A DNA stretch of 64,000 nucleotides from Hymenobacter edaphi (GTDB taxonomy: Bacteria > Bacteroidota > Bacteroidia > Cytophagales > Hymenobacteraceae), in the NCBI RefSeq assembly GCF_003258365.1, contig NZ_QHKM01000003.1, positions 434,001-498,000 of the forward strand, read 5' to 3'. Below are positions 34,632 to 44,112 of the stretch, piece by piece. A program made the position numbers and the translations under genes. The first letter of the stretch is position 1. Each line of letters starts with the position of its first letter. The notes under the pieces are model-generated. The model was given only the letters and a program-made list of their open reading frames with translations. It ran no database searches and was not told the origin of the DNA.

Positions 34632-36044
34632 ATGAACAGCGTCGCCAACCAACCCGCCACCGCCGAGTCCTTCCGCGACTCCATTGCCACGATAGACAGC
34701 CGGGGCAAGCGCGTGTGGCTGTACCCCAAGCAGCCCAAGGGCCCGCTGTATGACGCCCGCAAGTGGGTGAGCTACGCCCTGCTGACGCTGCTCTTTGCCG
34801 GTCCCTGGCTGCGTGTCAATGAGCTGCCGGTGCTGATGCTCAACGTGGTAGAGCGGAAGTTTATCATCTTTGGGCAGATCTTCTGGCCCCAGGATTTCTT
34901 TATTCTGCTGCTGGGGACGCTGGCCTTCGTGCTGTTCGTTATCCTCTTCACGGTGGTCTACGGCCGGATTTTCTGCGGCTGGGTGTGCCCGCAGACCATC
35001 TTCCTGGAAATGGTGTTCCGCCGCGTCGAGTACCTGTTCGAAGGCGACGCCCCGCAGCAGAAAGCCCTCGACAAAGCCGACTGGACCTGGAACAAAATCG
35101 GCCGCAAGACGGGCAAGCACGCGGTGTTCGTGCTCATCTCGTTTCTGATTGCCAATACCTTCCTGGCCTACATCATCGGCTCCGACGCGCTGACGCGCAT
35201 CGTGACGGACCCGCCCCGGCAGCACCTGGGCGGCCTCACGGCCATGGTGCTCTTCACGGGCGTGTTCTACGCCGTGTTTGCCCGCTTCCGCGAGCAGGTG
35301 TGCACCATTGCCTGCCCCTACGGCCGCCTGCAGGGCGTGATGATGGATAAGGACACCGTGGTGGTGGCCTACGACTACCAGCGGGGCGAGCCGCGCGCAA
35401 AGCAGCGCAAAAACCAGCTGCGCACCGCCGGCGACTGTATCGACTGCAAGCAGTGCGTGCAGGTGTGCCCCACCGGCATCGACATCCGCAACGGCACCCA
35501 GCTGGAGTGCGTGAACTGCACCGCCTGCATCGACGCCTGCAACAACATCATGGCCCTGATCGAGAAGCCGCCCGGCCTGATTCGCTACGACTCGGAAACG
35601 CACATTGCCGAGGGCACCCGGTTCCGCGTCACCGGTCGCATAAAGGCTTACTCGGGCGTGCTGCTGGTGCTGGTGGCGGCCATGGTGGCCTTGCTCGTGA
35701 CGCGGGCCAACGTGGAGGCCACGGTGCTGCGCACGCCCGGGCAACTGTACCAGAAAACCGCCCGCGGCACCGTCACCAACCTCTACAACGTGTCCGTCAT
35801 CAACAAAACCAACCGGGCCATGCCCCTGGAGCTGCGGGTGCTGGAGCCGGCCGGCGGCACGGTGCAGCTGGTGGGCCAGTCGGGCCTGCGGCTTCCCGCC
35901 CAGGGCATGGTGGAGGGCGTATTCTTCGCCGAGCTGCCGCGCACGACTCTGCTCCGCACCAGCAACAAGATTCGCGTGGGCGTGTACAGCGGCGGCCGGC
36001 TGATAACGGAAGCCAATACCAAGTTTCTGGCCCCGCCGCAGTAG
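34632..36044 (+). CDS. ccoG: cbb3 oxidase maturation protein CcoG (cupric reductase type)
   Basis: 470 residues. Several membrane helices surround a first Cys block (YGRIFCGWVCPQTIFLE) and a second (REQVCTIACPYGRLQG). Two 4Fe-4S clusters are marked by CIDCKQCVQVCPTG and CVNCTACIDACN (about 268-310). A C-terminal immunoglobulin-like domain (about 370-470) faces the periplasm. CcoG reduces copper for delivery to the oxidase. Order ccoNOQP-ccoGH is the canonical one. Confidence 0.95.
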   Translation: MNSVANQPATAESFRDSIATIDSRGKRVWLYPKQPKGPLYDARKWVSYALLTLLFAGPWLRVNELPVLMLNVVERKFIIFGQIFWPQDFFILLLGTLAFVLFVILFTVVYGRIFCGWVCPQTIFLEMVFRRVEYLFEGDAPQQKALDKADWTWNKIGRKTGKHAVFVLISFLIANTFLAYIIGSDALTRIVTDPPRQHLGGLTAMVLFTGVFYAVFARFREQVCTIACPYGRLQGVMMDKDTVVVAYDYQRGEPRAKQRKNQLRTAGDCIDCKQCVQVCPTGIDIRNGTQLECVNCTACIDACNNIMALIEKPPGLIRYDSETHIAEGTRFRVTGRIKAYSGVLLVLVAAMVALLVTRANVEATVLRTPGQLYQKTARGTVTNLYNVSVINKTNRAMPLELRVLEPAGGTVQLVGQSGLRLPAQGMVEGVFFAELPRTTLLRTSNKIRVGVYSGGRLITEANTKFLAPPQ

Positions 36045-36081
36045 GAGAGGAGCCGCTGGGCAAGCGCCGAACAGCATACAA

Positions 36082-36239
36082 GAACGTCATCCTGAGCAAA
36101 GCGAAGGACCTTCCTCGAACCCTGCACCAACCGATAAGCGCAGCCACCGGCGCCTTTACCAGAACGTCAGTCGCCAGGACTTAACCGCTGGTACAGGGCT
36201 CGAGGAAGGTCCTTCGCTAAGGCTCAGGATGACGTTTTT
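36082..36239. repeat. CGTCAT-type long inverted repeat
   Basis: GAACGTCATCCTGAGCAAAG and AAGGACCTTCCTCG face CGAGGAAGGTCCTTCG and CTCAGGATGACGTT. Fills the gap between ccoG and ccoH. Confidence 0.8.
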
Positions 36240-36265
36240 AATAGCGCGCACAGATAACATTTCCC

Positions 36266-36754
36266 ATGACTACCCTCGCCGTGAATACCCCCGCCCAACC
36301 CCGCCGCAGCCTGTGGCCTTACGCCATCATTGCGGCCTTCGTGCTCTTTGCCGGCTTTATCGGCTACATGGTGCGCCAGGCCATGCGCAGCAGCGTCGAC
36401 CTCGTCAGCAAGGACTACTACGAGCAGGAGCTGCGCCACCAGCAGCGCATAAACGCCGTGGCCCGCACCGCCGCCCTGGCCGAGCAGGTGACGGTGCGCT
36501 ACCAGCCCGCCGCCCGCACCCTGGTGCTGCAGCTGCCCGCCGCCCTGGCCCGGCAGGGTGCCACCGGCCAGGTGCACTTCTTCCGCCCCGCCGATCAGAC
36601 CCTGGACTTCACCGTGCCCCTGCAACCCGATGCCGCCGGCCGCCAGCAGCTGAGCACGGCCCGGTTGCGGCCCGGCTACTGGCGCGTGCGCCTCGATTTC
36701 GAGGCCGGCGGGCAGCCGTATTTCGTGGAGCAGAGCATCGTGGTCGGCAACTGA
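36266..36754 (+). CDS. ccoH: CcoH/FixH-family protein
   Basis: 162 residues, one N-terminal helix (about 16-37) and a periplasmic beta domain. The block VSKDYYEQELRHQQRIN is the FixH signature, and the RPGYWRVRLDFEAGGQPYFV end is typical. CcoH assists assembly of cbb3 oxidase with CcoI. It follows ccoG after a repeat and precedes a TauE/UreH-like gene. Confidence 0.93.
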   Translation: MTTLAVNTPAQPRRSLWPYAIIAAFVLFAGFIGYMVRQAMRSSVDLVSKDYYEQELRHQQRINAVARTAALAEQVTVRYQPAARTLVLQLPAALARQGATGQVHFFRPADQTLDFTVPLQPDAAGRQQLSTARLRPGYWRVRLDFEAGGQPYFVEQSIVVGN

Positions 36755-36763
36755 TTTTCGTCA
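36752..36763. promoter_or_regulatory. Weak FNR-like dyad TGATTTTCGTCA
   Basis: Overlaps the ccoH stop codon. A GAACTTGC word lies 33 bp downstream (36787-36794), the spacing seen at ccoI and ccoNO, but the box is imperfect. Confidence 0.3.
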
Positions 36764-36842
36764 TGGCATCCGGCGGCGGTGCCGACGAACTTGCCCTTCG
36801 TCAGCGCCGCCGCGGCGTTTCAGTCGGTATCAATAGCCTGCC

Positions 36843-36876
36843 CAACTCACCATTTCACCACCTGACCACTTCACCA
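36843..36876. repeat. GTGA-heptad repeat touching a start codon
   Basis: Units TCACCAT, TTCACCA, CCTGACCACT and TCACCA run right up to the ATG at 36877. Related copies at 49531-49642 and 51219-51333. Confidence 0.7.
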
Positions 36877-37605
36877 ATGCTCTGGGCCGGGTTTCTGTTC
36901 GGACTGCTGGGTAGCTTCCACTGCGTGGGCATGTGCGGGGCCATTGCGCTGGCCTTGCCGGACGCGGGGCCGCGCCGCTGGTCGTTTGTGGTGGGCCGCG
37001 CGCTCTACAACCTGGGCCGCGTGACGACTTACACCGCCCTCGGCGCCGGCGCCGGACTGCTGGGCCAGTCGTTGCGGCTGGCCGGGGTGCAGCAGGGCCT
37101 GTCGGTGGCCTCGGGCGTGCTGATTCTGCTGCTGGTGGCCGTGCCCGAGCGCCACACCGGCCGCGCCGCCGCCGGGCTGGGCCTCGACCGGCTGCTGGCC
37201 CGGCTGAAGCAGGCGCTGGCGTATTGGTTTCAGCAGTCTTCCTTCCGGGCGCTGTACCTGAGCGGGGTGCTGAACGGCCTGCTGCCCTGTGGGCTGGTGT
37301 ACCTGGCATTGGCGGGGGCGTTGAGTGCGCCGGGCGGTCTGGGTGGCGCCGCGGCGTACATGGCCCTGTTCGGCCTGGGAACCCTGCCGCTGATGCTGGC
37401 CCTCTCACTCACGGGGCAGCTGGTGCCGCTGCACTGGCGCGCCCGGCTGCGGCAGGCCGTGCCGGTGGCGGCCACGGTGCTGGCGGTGCTCTTCATCGTG
37501 CGCGGCCTGGGCCTGGGCATTCCCTACTTGAGCCCGCAGCTCAGCAAGGCTGCCCCGGCCAATACCGGCCGCCACCGCCCCGCCGCCATTACCATGTGCC
37601 ACTGA
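36877..37605 (+). CDS. Sulfite exporter TauE/UreH-like membrane protein
   Basis: 242 residues with six hydrophobic segments. Typical blocks: FGLLGSFHCVGMCGAIALAL (with the conserved His-Cys and Met-Cys pairs) and GLLPCGLVYLALAGAL. This UreH-type subfamily is regularly found at the end of cco gene clusters and is thought to handle copper. The start is the ATG directly after the repeat; open frame upstream has no coding character. Confidence 0.88.
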   Translation: MLWAGFLFGLLGSFHCVGMCGAIALALPDAGPRRWSFVVGRALYNLGRVTTYTALGAGAGLLGQSLRLAGVQQGLSVASGVLILLLVAVPERHTGRAAAGLGLDRLLARLKQALAYWFQQSSFRALYLSGVLNGLLPCGLVYLALAGALSAPGGLGGAAAYMALFGLGTLPLMLALSLTGQLVPLHWRARLRQAVPVAATVLAVLFIVRGLGLGIPYLSPQLSKAAPANTGRHRPAAITMCH

Positions 37606-37679
37606 CGTTTCCGCGCCGGCCGCGTGGCGGGCGCTGTTGTTGCTTGCATCTCTCACTCCTAACCACATACCCTCGTCAG

Positions 37680-37720
37680 GCTCCCCCTCTCCCCTTGGAG
37701 AGGGGGCCGGGGGGTGAGGC
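37680..37720. repeat. CCCCCTCTCC/GGAGAGGGGG dispersed repeat
   Basis: CTCCCCCTCTCCCC and GGAGAGGGGGCC form a hairpin, followed by GGGGGGTGAGG, 5 bp before an ATG. I recognise this kind of element from many bacterial genomes (its frame translation PAPSPRGEG recurs in mis-called ORFs). Confidence 0.65.
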
Positions 37721-37725
37721 TCCCC

Positions 37726-38613
37726 ATGAAGACCATCCTCGTTCCCCTCGACCTGACGGCCGCCGCCGAGCCCACCGTGGTCTACGCCAACAAGCTGGCC
37801 GTGCGCCTTGGGGCCGAAGTCGTGCTGCTGTACTGCCACCACGGCGCCCTCAGCGAAGCCGACTCGGCCGCCTACCAGCAGCGCCTGCTGGTGCTGGCCG
37901 AGCGCCTGCGCTACGTGCAGCTCGTGCGCCAGGACGGCCGCCGCATCCGCTACCGCGTGGCCGTGCGCGCCGGCTGCCTGCACGACCACGTGCAGAACGT
38001 CATCGACGCATACGGGGCCGAACTGCTGGTGATGGGCCTGGAGCACGTCGACTGCGGGGAGGCGGCCATCGGCGGCAACCACGCGGCCCGCATGGCCGGG
38101 CTGGCCCGCTGCCCGGTGCTGGTGGTGCCGCCCGGCGCCCGCGCCCTGCCGCAGCGCGCCGTCTTCCTGGCTGATTTCGGCCACCTCGACGCCGCCACCC
38201 TGGCCCCGCTCGTTCCGCTGCTGCAGGAGCTGAAGCCCCAGCTGCAGCTGGTGCACTTCTACCAGCAGCTCGATCTGCCCGCGCTTATTCGCGTCAAGCG
38301 CGGGATGCAGCTGATGCAGCGCGCGCTGCCGGCTATTCCGCTGCGCAGCCGCCTGGTGCTCGACGACGACCCGCTGGAAGGCATCGGCGAGTTCTGCGAG
38401 GCCACGCACGCGCAGCTGCTCCTCCTCGCGCCCACCGACGCGGTGCTGCTCGACCGATTTTTCGACGTGTGCTACACCAAGACGCAGGCCTACCACACCC
38501 GCATTCCGCTGCTGGTGCTGCCCCGCGCCCGGCACCCCCAACCCACGGAGGACGTATGCTGTGAGCACTGCGCCCAGCAGCTATCGGCCGCACCCACCCA
38601 AGCGGTGATGTAG
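37726..38613 (+). CDS. Universal stress protein (two Usp-like halves)
   Basis: 295 residues from the ATG at 37726. The first half begins KTILVPLDLTAAAEPTVVYA and contains ELLVMGLEHVDC, a nearby G-x(2)-G-x(2)-AA-type nucleotide-loop remnant (GEAAIGGNHAARMAG) and CPVLVVPP. The second half (about 145-290) repeats the fold more loosely, ending IPLLVLPRARHP. Tandem Usp proteins often bind ATP. It is the last rightward gene of the respiration island and fits a low-oxygen stress role. Confidence 0.85.
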   Translation: MKTILVPLDLTAAAEPTVVYANKLAVRLGAEVVLLYCHHGALSEADSAAYQQRLLVLAERLRYVQLVRQDGRRIRYRVAVRAGCLHDHVQNVIDAYGAELLVMGLEHVDCGEAAIGGNHAARMAGLARCPVLVVPPGARALPQRAVFLADFGHLDAATLAPLVPLLQELKPQLQLVHFYQQLDLPALIRVKRGMQLMQRALPAIPLRSRLVLDDDPLEGIGEFCEATHAQLLLLAPTDAVLLDRFFDVCYTKTQAYHTRIPLLVLPRARHPQPTEDVCCEHCAQQLSAAPTQAVM

Positions 38614-38624
38614 GAAGCAGAACA

Positions 38625-38724
38625 ATGTAGAGGCGCAACCGTGCGTCTCGTCATTCGCGCCGCATGGGCATCGTCCCGCGCATGAATCGTTCAACGACGA
38701 GACGCAAGAGTATGCGTCTCTACA
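38625..38724. repeat. GAGACGCA-type inverted repeat
   Basis: ATGTAGAGGCGCAACCGTGC and TCTCGTC face GACGAGACGCAAGAG and TGCGTCTCTACAT. A second copy is at 46821-46914. Confidence 0.75.
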
Positions 38725-38818
38725 TCGGCCAGGCGTGCCAGATCAGTTGAGCCCGTCACTCCAAGCCTTCGGCTGAGCCCCGAGCCCGCCGCCAGAGCTG
38801 ATCAACCTGCCAAACACC

Positions 38819-39063
38819 CTCACGAGCACTCACGGGATACTTTCGCATCTGCCGAAAGCCATCGTGAGTACTCACGAGGCATTGCGCCGGATACCGGATG
38901 CCTGTCCCGGCTGCTCGCGAAGCCTGTTGGCAAGTGCCGAAGCCCTTCATGAGTAAGCGCGAGCCATTGCAACAATTAATATAAATGCCCCATGAGTACT
39001 CGTGAGGAACTTCAGCACAATAGCAAAGGCCTTCGCGAGTACTCACGAAGGCCTTTGCTATTG
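38819..39063. repeat. Cluster of GAGTACTC palindromic units
   Basis: Five diverged 16-bp units of the form TCgCGAGTACTCACGA start at about 38820, 38862, 38947, 38990 and 39033. The last sits at the centre of a 46-bp near-perfect palindrome (39018-39063, one mismatch per arm). No protein gene is supported here: the 620-bp gap 38614-39233 holds only repeats. Confidence 0.7.
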
Positions 39064-39128
39064 TCTGACGGCTGGCGCGCTGAGCAGTAGAGGGCTCCGG
39101 TACCCATAGGCCGCTCCGCAAAAAAGGC

Positions 39129-39207
39129 CGTCCTGCTTGACCTGACGTCCGCGCAGCCGAAGCGGTAGAGGTGCTTCGGCTGCGCGGACGTCAGATCAAG
39201 CAGGACG
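39129..39207. repeat. Long hairpin after the response-regulator gene
   Basis: Two 35-base arms (starting CGTCCTGCTTGA and ending TCAAGCAGGACG) pair with a single mismatch around a 9-base loop. It lies 27 bp after the stop of the minus-strand regulator, so it could stabilise or end that transcript. It contains the AAGCGGTAGAG word of the CGTCAT family. Confidence 0.8.
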
Positions 39208-39233
39208 TTCTAACCCTTCCAACCGGGTGCCGT

Positions 39234-40260
<1,027 letters not shown>

Positions 40261-40283
<23 letters not shown>

Positions 40284-41877
40284 AGGGAATGGTGACGGTG
40301 ACGGTGGTGCCGCGGTTCAGTTCGCTGTGCAGGCTGATGCGCCCGCCCATCAGCTCCAGGTAGCGCCCCACGATGTAGAGCCCCAGCCCGGTGCCGGGAA
40401 TATTGGTGACGTTGCGGGCGCGGAAAAACCGCTCGAACAGGTGCTCCTGGTCTTCCTTGGAAATGCCCACGCCCTGGTCCTGCACCGTCAGCGTGAGCTG
40501 GCCCGCGGCGCAGGCGGCGCGCAGCGTCACCTCAGAACCTTCGGCCGAGTACTTGATGGCGTTGCTGAGCAGGTTGACGAGAATCTTGCGCAGCAGCGAG
40601 GGGTCGAGCACCACCGGGGCGGGGCAGCCCACGTGCTGGCTGATGCGCTGCCCGGCTTTGAGCAGGCCCTGCACGTCGGCCACCACCTCGCTGAGCAGCT
40701 CGGGCAGGGCCAGCTCCACCGGCCGGGCCTGCACCTTGCCTTCCTCGATGCGGCCGACGGAGAGGAACTCCTCCAGGATGTCGTTCAGGTGCTTTACCGA
40801 GCTGCGGATGCGCTGCAGGTGCTTCACGCGCTTGTCCTGCTGCTCGCTCTCGGGGTACTTCTCGATGAGCGTGGCCGAGTTCATCACGGCCGTGAGCGGG
40901 GTACGGAACTCGTGCGAGGCCATGCTCACGAAGCGCGACTTCAGCTCACCCAGCTCCTGCTCGGCGGCCAGGGCCTTGGCCAGCTCCTCGGTGCGCTGCT
41001 CCAGCTGCGCCAGGGTGCTGAGCAGGGCGTGGGTGCGGTCGGCCACCTTCTGCTCCAGCTCGGCGTTGAGCTTCTCCACGCGCTGGCGCTGGGCAATCAG
41101 CTCCCGCTCGGCTTCCTTCTTGTAGGTGATGTCGAGGATGTAGGACACCACGTACAGCTCCTCGTCGAGGTGGAAGTAGCTCAGGCTGACTTCCACCGGA
41201 AACACCGAGCCGTCCTGGCGCTGACCCAGCAGGTCGCCGCGGTGGGCGCCCATGGCCCGCACCGAGGGCGCGGCGTTGAACGACTCGCGCAGCTGCTCGT
41301 GGTGGCGGCCCACCGCCCGCGGCACCAGCACCTCGATGCGCTGGCCCAGCAGCTCGGCCGGCCGATAGCCGAACAGCTGCTCGGAAAGGTGGTTGGCCGA
41401 CACGATCTGCCCGTGCCGGTCGCACATGATGATGCCGATGGTGGCATTGGCCACCACCGCCTCGAAACGGCTCACGCTCTGGGCCAGCTCCCGCTCGGCC
41501 AGCAGCAGGCGGTCGGGCCCGCTCAGGCGCACCAGGTACAGGGTGCGGCCCTCATGCTCGAAGGGCGTCAGCTCAATGCGGGCGTGGGTGGCGTCGCCGC
41601 TGGCGCGGGTCACGTCGGCTTCCACCAGGGCGTGGCCGCTCTGCCGGGCCGAGTGCAGGGCGGCTTCCCAGCTGTGGCCGGCCGCGGGCTGCAGGGGCAG
41701 GGCGTCGTCGGCCACCTGGGCCTGCAGGAAAGCGGCCTCGGAGGGGTAGCCCAGCAGCTGCGCGCCCATGGGATTGACGCGGATAAAGCGGTGGGCGGCC
41801 TCGTCGTACACGCCGATGAATTCCTGGGCCTGCGTGAACAGCAGCGAAGCGAGGGCGTGGGCGTAAGTGGAAGGCAT
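40261..41877 (-). CDS. PAS-domain sensor histidine kinase, FixL-like
   Basis: 538 residues from the ATG at 41877. No membrane helices, so it is cytoplasmic. PAS1 spans about 8-120, PAS2 about 135-255. PAS2 contains VPRAVGRHHEQL and GAHRGDLLGQRQDGSVFPVE; His193 and Arg213 align with haem-ligand His200 and distal Arg220 of Bradyrhizobium FixL, with the same 20-residue spacing. A coiled coil (260-310) leads to the HisKA box with phospho-acceptor His322 (FVSMASHEFRTPLTA) and a HATPase domain (N box NAIKYS, G boxes DQGVGI and GTGLGLYI). Its 3' end overlaps the REC-Crp gene by 23 bp, so the two are translated as a pair. Haem binding is inference. Confidence 0.92.
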
Positions 41878-41968
41878 GAGTAGAGGGGCGCCGGGGCGGG
41901 GTGAAGCGGGCCCGACGGCCAAATTTGGGCATAATCGGGCGAGGATGATAGATGTTAAGCCCCGAAGC

Positions 41969-41980
41969 TGACGAATATCA
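41969..41980. promoter_or_regulatory. FNR-like dyad TGACGAATATCA
   Basis: Lies between the kinase gene and the divergent 42036 gene. Matches the TGAC-N4-RTCA form; no well-placed -7 box was found, so autoregulation is only possible. Confidence 0.4.
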
Positions 41981-42035
41981 TGGAATGCGGCGGCGCCAGG
42001 AGGCAATTTTACCCGGCAATTCAACTGAACTCCGT

Positions 42036-42371
42036 ATGAGCGCCTTGTCCTCCACTTCCTTGCGGCCCGCCGACGCCGCCGCCGTGCTGCTGGTGCTGCT
42101 GCCGGTGAGCCGCCCCGACGGAGCCGGGCCGCCCTTTTCATCCGCGGCCCTGGAGCGGCTGCAGCGCCGCCTGGGCCCGGCCATCCGGGTGCTGCGCATC
42201 GACGAGGCCAGCCACCCCACGGTGGTGCGCAGCTTCCACGCCCAGCAGCTGCCGGCCTGCGTGCTGGTGCGCCAGGGCGTGGAGCTGTGGCGCCAGCCCG
42301 GCCTGCCCGACGACGAAGCCGGGGCCACCGAGCTGCTGGGCCGCCTGGCCGCCCCGACCGGCGTGAGCTAG
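42036..42371 (+). CDS. Thioredoxin-fold-like small protein without CxxC
   Basis: 111 residues. Strand-helix pattern VLLVLLPVSR, then IRVLRIDEASHPTVVRSF, then LPACVLVRQGVELWRQPGL, which has the cis-proline context of thioredoxin folds. The active-site CxxC is missing; only one Cys is present. It may be a structural or regulatory relative. Start at 42036 is preferred over in-frame codons in the promoter region. Divergent from the FixL-like kinase. Confidence 0.6.
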   Translation: MSALSSTSLRPADAAAVLLVLLPVSRPDGAGPPFSSAALERLQRRLGPAIRVLRIDEASHPTVVRSFHAQQLPACVLVRQGVELWRQPGLPDDEAGATELLGRLAAPTGVS

Positions 42372-42422
42372 GTAGCGCGACTAAGAATCCGCAGTCTAAA
42401 AGGCTATTGGAGCTTACATTGA

Positions 42423-42575
42423 ACGGTCACGCTGAGCCGAGTTGAAGCAGCTCTACCGCTCCCTTTGGGGGCAGGCCCTAAACTTTCCTCTCGATTACCC
42501 AGGGTTTAAACCCTGGGCTAGTGAGCAGGTTAACGAAGCAGTAGAGATGCTTCGACAAGCTCAGCATGACGCTCT
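42423..42575. repeat. Composite repeat: CGTCAT type plus CCAGGGTTTAAAC palindrome
   Basis: Outer arms GAACGGTCACGCTGAGCC and GAGATGCTTCGACAAGC/TCAGCATGACG enclose the TTTAAA palindrome at 42491-42525. One repeat is nested inside another. It lies between the thioredoxin-fold-like gene and the AraC regulator gene. Confidence 0.75.
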
Positions 42576-42621
42576 GGGTTTCCCCGGTACCCTGATAGAA
42601 TCAGCTTGAAACCACCAGGCC

Positions 42622-43479
42622 TCACTCGGCCAGCGCGGCCTGCTGCTGGCGGTATTCGGAGGGGCTCAGGCCCGTGAGCTTGCGGAAGGTTTTGTTGAAG
42701 TGCGAGAGGTTGTTGAAGCCGCTGGCGAAGCTGACCTCGGTGATGGGCCGGTCTTCCAGCAGCAGCAGGCAGGCGTGGTTGACGCGGTATTCCTGCACGA
42801 AGTCGGTCAGCGTGAGGCCGGTCATGCGCTTGAAGTAGCGGCAAAAGGCAGGTACCGTCAGGTGCGTCAGTTCGGCTAGCGTGGCCACCTCCACCGGCTG
42901 CCGAAAGTGCTCCTGCAGGTAGCCGTACACCCGGCTCAGCCGCTCCGACTCCTGGCGCGGGGCGTGGCCGCGGCCCGCATCGGCGTTCAGGCTGGTGGCG
43001 TCGGGCGTGGCGGCCAGCGTGTGCAGCACCTGCAGCAAGGTGAGCAGCCGCTCAAAGGGCGGCTGGGTGAGCATCTGCGCCAGCTGCGGGCCCACCTGCC
43101 GGCGCACCGCCACCCCGAAGGTGAGCCCCTGCCGGGCGCGGGCAAACAGCTGCTGCACCGCGCGCAACTCGGGGCGCTGCAGGAAGTCGGGCCCCAGAAA
43201 ATCGGGCCGCAGCTGCACCACAATCTGCTCGAAGTCGGTCTGGCGGCCGTAGCTGAAGCTCAGGTGCGGCAGATCAGGACCGATGAACACCAGCTCGCCG
43301 CCCGCGTAGCGCGAGAGGTGCCGCCCGATGTGGCGCCGCCCCCGGCCGCGCGGCAAGTACACCAGCTCGTACTCGGGGTGGTAGTGCCAGCGCACGTCGA
43401 TGGCGGCCGGGTCGGTATGGTGCAGCAGGGTGAAGGAGCTGTCGGACGACGGCTGGATGGGCTCGAACTGCAGTTTCAT
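42622..43479 (-). CDS. AraC-family transcriptional regulator
   Basis: 285 residues. N-terminal cupin-like sensor (HYHPEYELVYLPRGRGRRHI, GELVFIGPDLPH) and C-terminal double helix-turn-helix (about 185-280) with TLAELTHLTVPAFCRYFKR and the signature ITEVSFASGFNNLSHFNKTF. Divergent from the SemiSWEET gene, so it probably responds to a sugar and controls that transporter. Confidence 0.93.
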   Translation of the reverse strand: MKLQFEPIQPSSDSSFTLLHHTDPAAIDVRWHYHPEYELVYLPRGRGRRHIGRHLSRYAGGELVFIGPDLPHLSFSYGRQTDFEQIVVQLRPDFLGPDFLQRPELRAVQQLFARARQGLTFGVAVRRQVGPQLAQMLTQPPFERLLTLLQVLHTLAATPDATSLNADAGRGHAPRQESERLSRVYGYLQEHFRQPVEVATLAELTHLTVPAFCRYFKRMTGLTLTDFVQEYRVNHACLLLLEDRPITEVSFASGFNNLSHFNKTFRKLTGLSPSEYRQQQAALAE

Positions 43480-43589
43480 GGGCGGGGCTGACGCTGGGTT
43501 GGCTGCTTATACGCAATAGAACGGCTGTTGGGGTTAATACCGCACCAGTATCGGCTAATGCGGTGGTAGTGGGCCGCCGGGGGCGCCGG

Positions 43590-43597
43590 TACCTTTG
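43590..43597 (+). promoter_or_regulatory. Bacteroidota -7 box (TACCTTTG) for SemiSWEET
   Basis: Exact TAnnTTTG match 99 bp before the ATG, in the divergent region next to the AraC gene. Confidence 0.6.
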
Positions 43598-43696
43598 CGC
43601 TGACCAATCGTTGCCGCGCAAGGCCTCGCGCCGTCGTGGCAACCCGGGTCCGGGCTTCAGAGCCCGCCCGGCTATCCGTTCACGAAACCCCACTGC

Positions 43697-44056
43697 ATGA
43701 TTACGTCCATCGAAGCCCTGGGCCTGGTGGCCGCCACGCTGTCGGCCATCATGTTCCTGCCGCAAGTCCTCAAAACCTGGCGCAGCCGCTCGGCCACCGG
43801 CCTGGCCGCGGGCACGCTCATTACGTCCACCACCTGCGTGACCTTGTGGCTGGTGTACGGCGCCTGCGTGCAGGACGTGCCGCTCATCATCGGCAACGCC
43901 GTCAACCTGGCCTGCACGCTCACGCTCGTCGTCTTTAAGATTCGGTTTGCCGCGCCCGGGCCCGCCGCGCCGGTTCGCGGGCAGGTGATGTCGCGCCGGA
44001 CGCTGGTAGCCGTGCGCACGGCCCCGCTGGGGGCACCCTTCTGGTACGAGGCCTAA
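43697..44056 (+). CDS. SemiSWEET-type sugar transporter
   Basis: 119 residues with three membrane helices and the PQ-loop motif FLPQVLKTWRSRSATGL. A second conserved stretch (LWLVYGACVQDVPLIIGNAVN) forms helices 2-3. Family members act as dimers and move mono- or disaccharides. An extra soluble tail of about 30 residues follows the third helix. A HAD sugar-phosphatase-like gene follows after 56 bp. Confidence 0.9.
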   Translation: MITSIEALGLVAATLSAIMFLPQVLKTWRSRSATGLAAGTLITSTTCVTLWLVYGACVQDVPLIIGNAVNLACTLTLVVFKIRFAAPGPAAPVRGQVMSRRTLVAVRTAPLGAPFWYEA

Positions 44057-44112
44057 GCCCGCGGCCGCTTCGCGCCCTCTCGTTATTCATCCGACACCAA
44101 CCCGACACCACT

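Noticed and set aside
36229-36876. Upstream extension of the TauE-like gene through ccoH
   Set aside because: It is the wrong frame of ccoH plus repeat sequence; the first membrane helix begins at 36877.
38819-39063. Possible CRISPR array
   Set aside because: Units are short, palindromic, diverged and irregularly spaced, and no cas genes are present.
38756-39121. 121-codon minus-strand frame with recurring VSTREG words
   Set aside because: The periodicity comes from the GAGTACTC DNA repeats it reads through; no start context or family.
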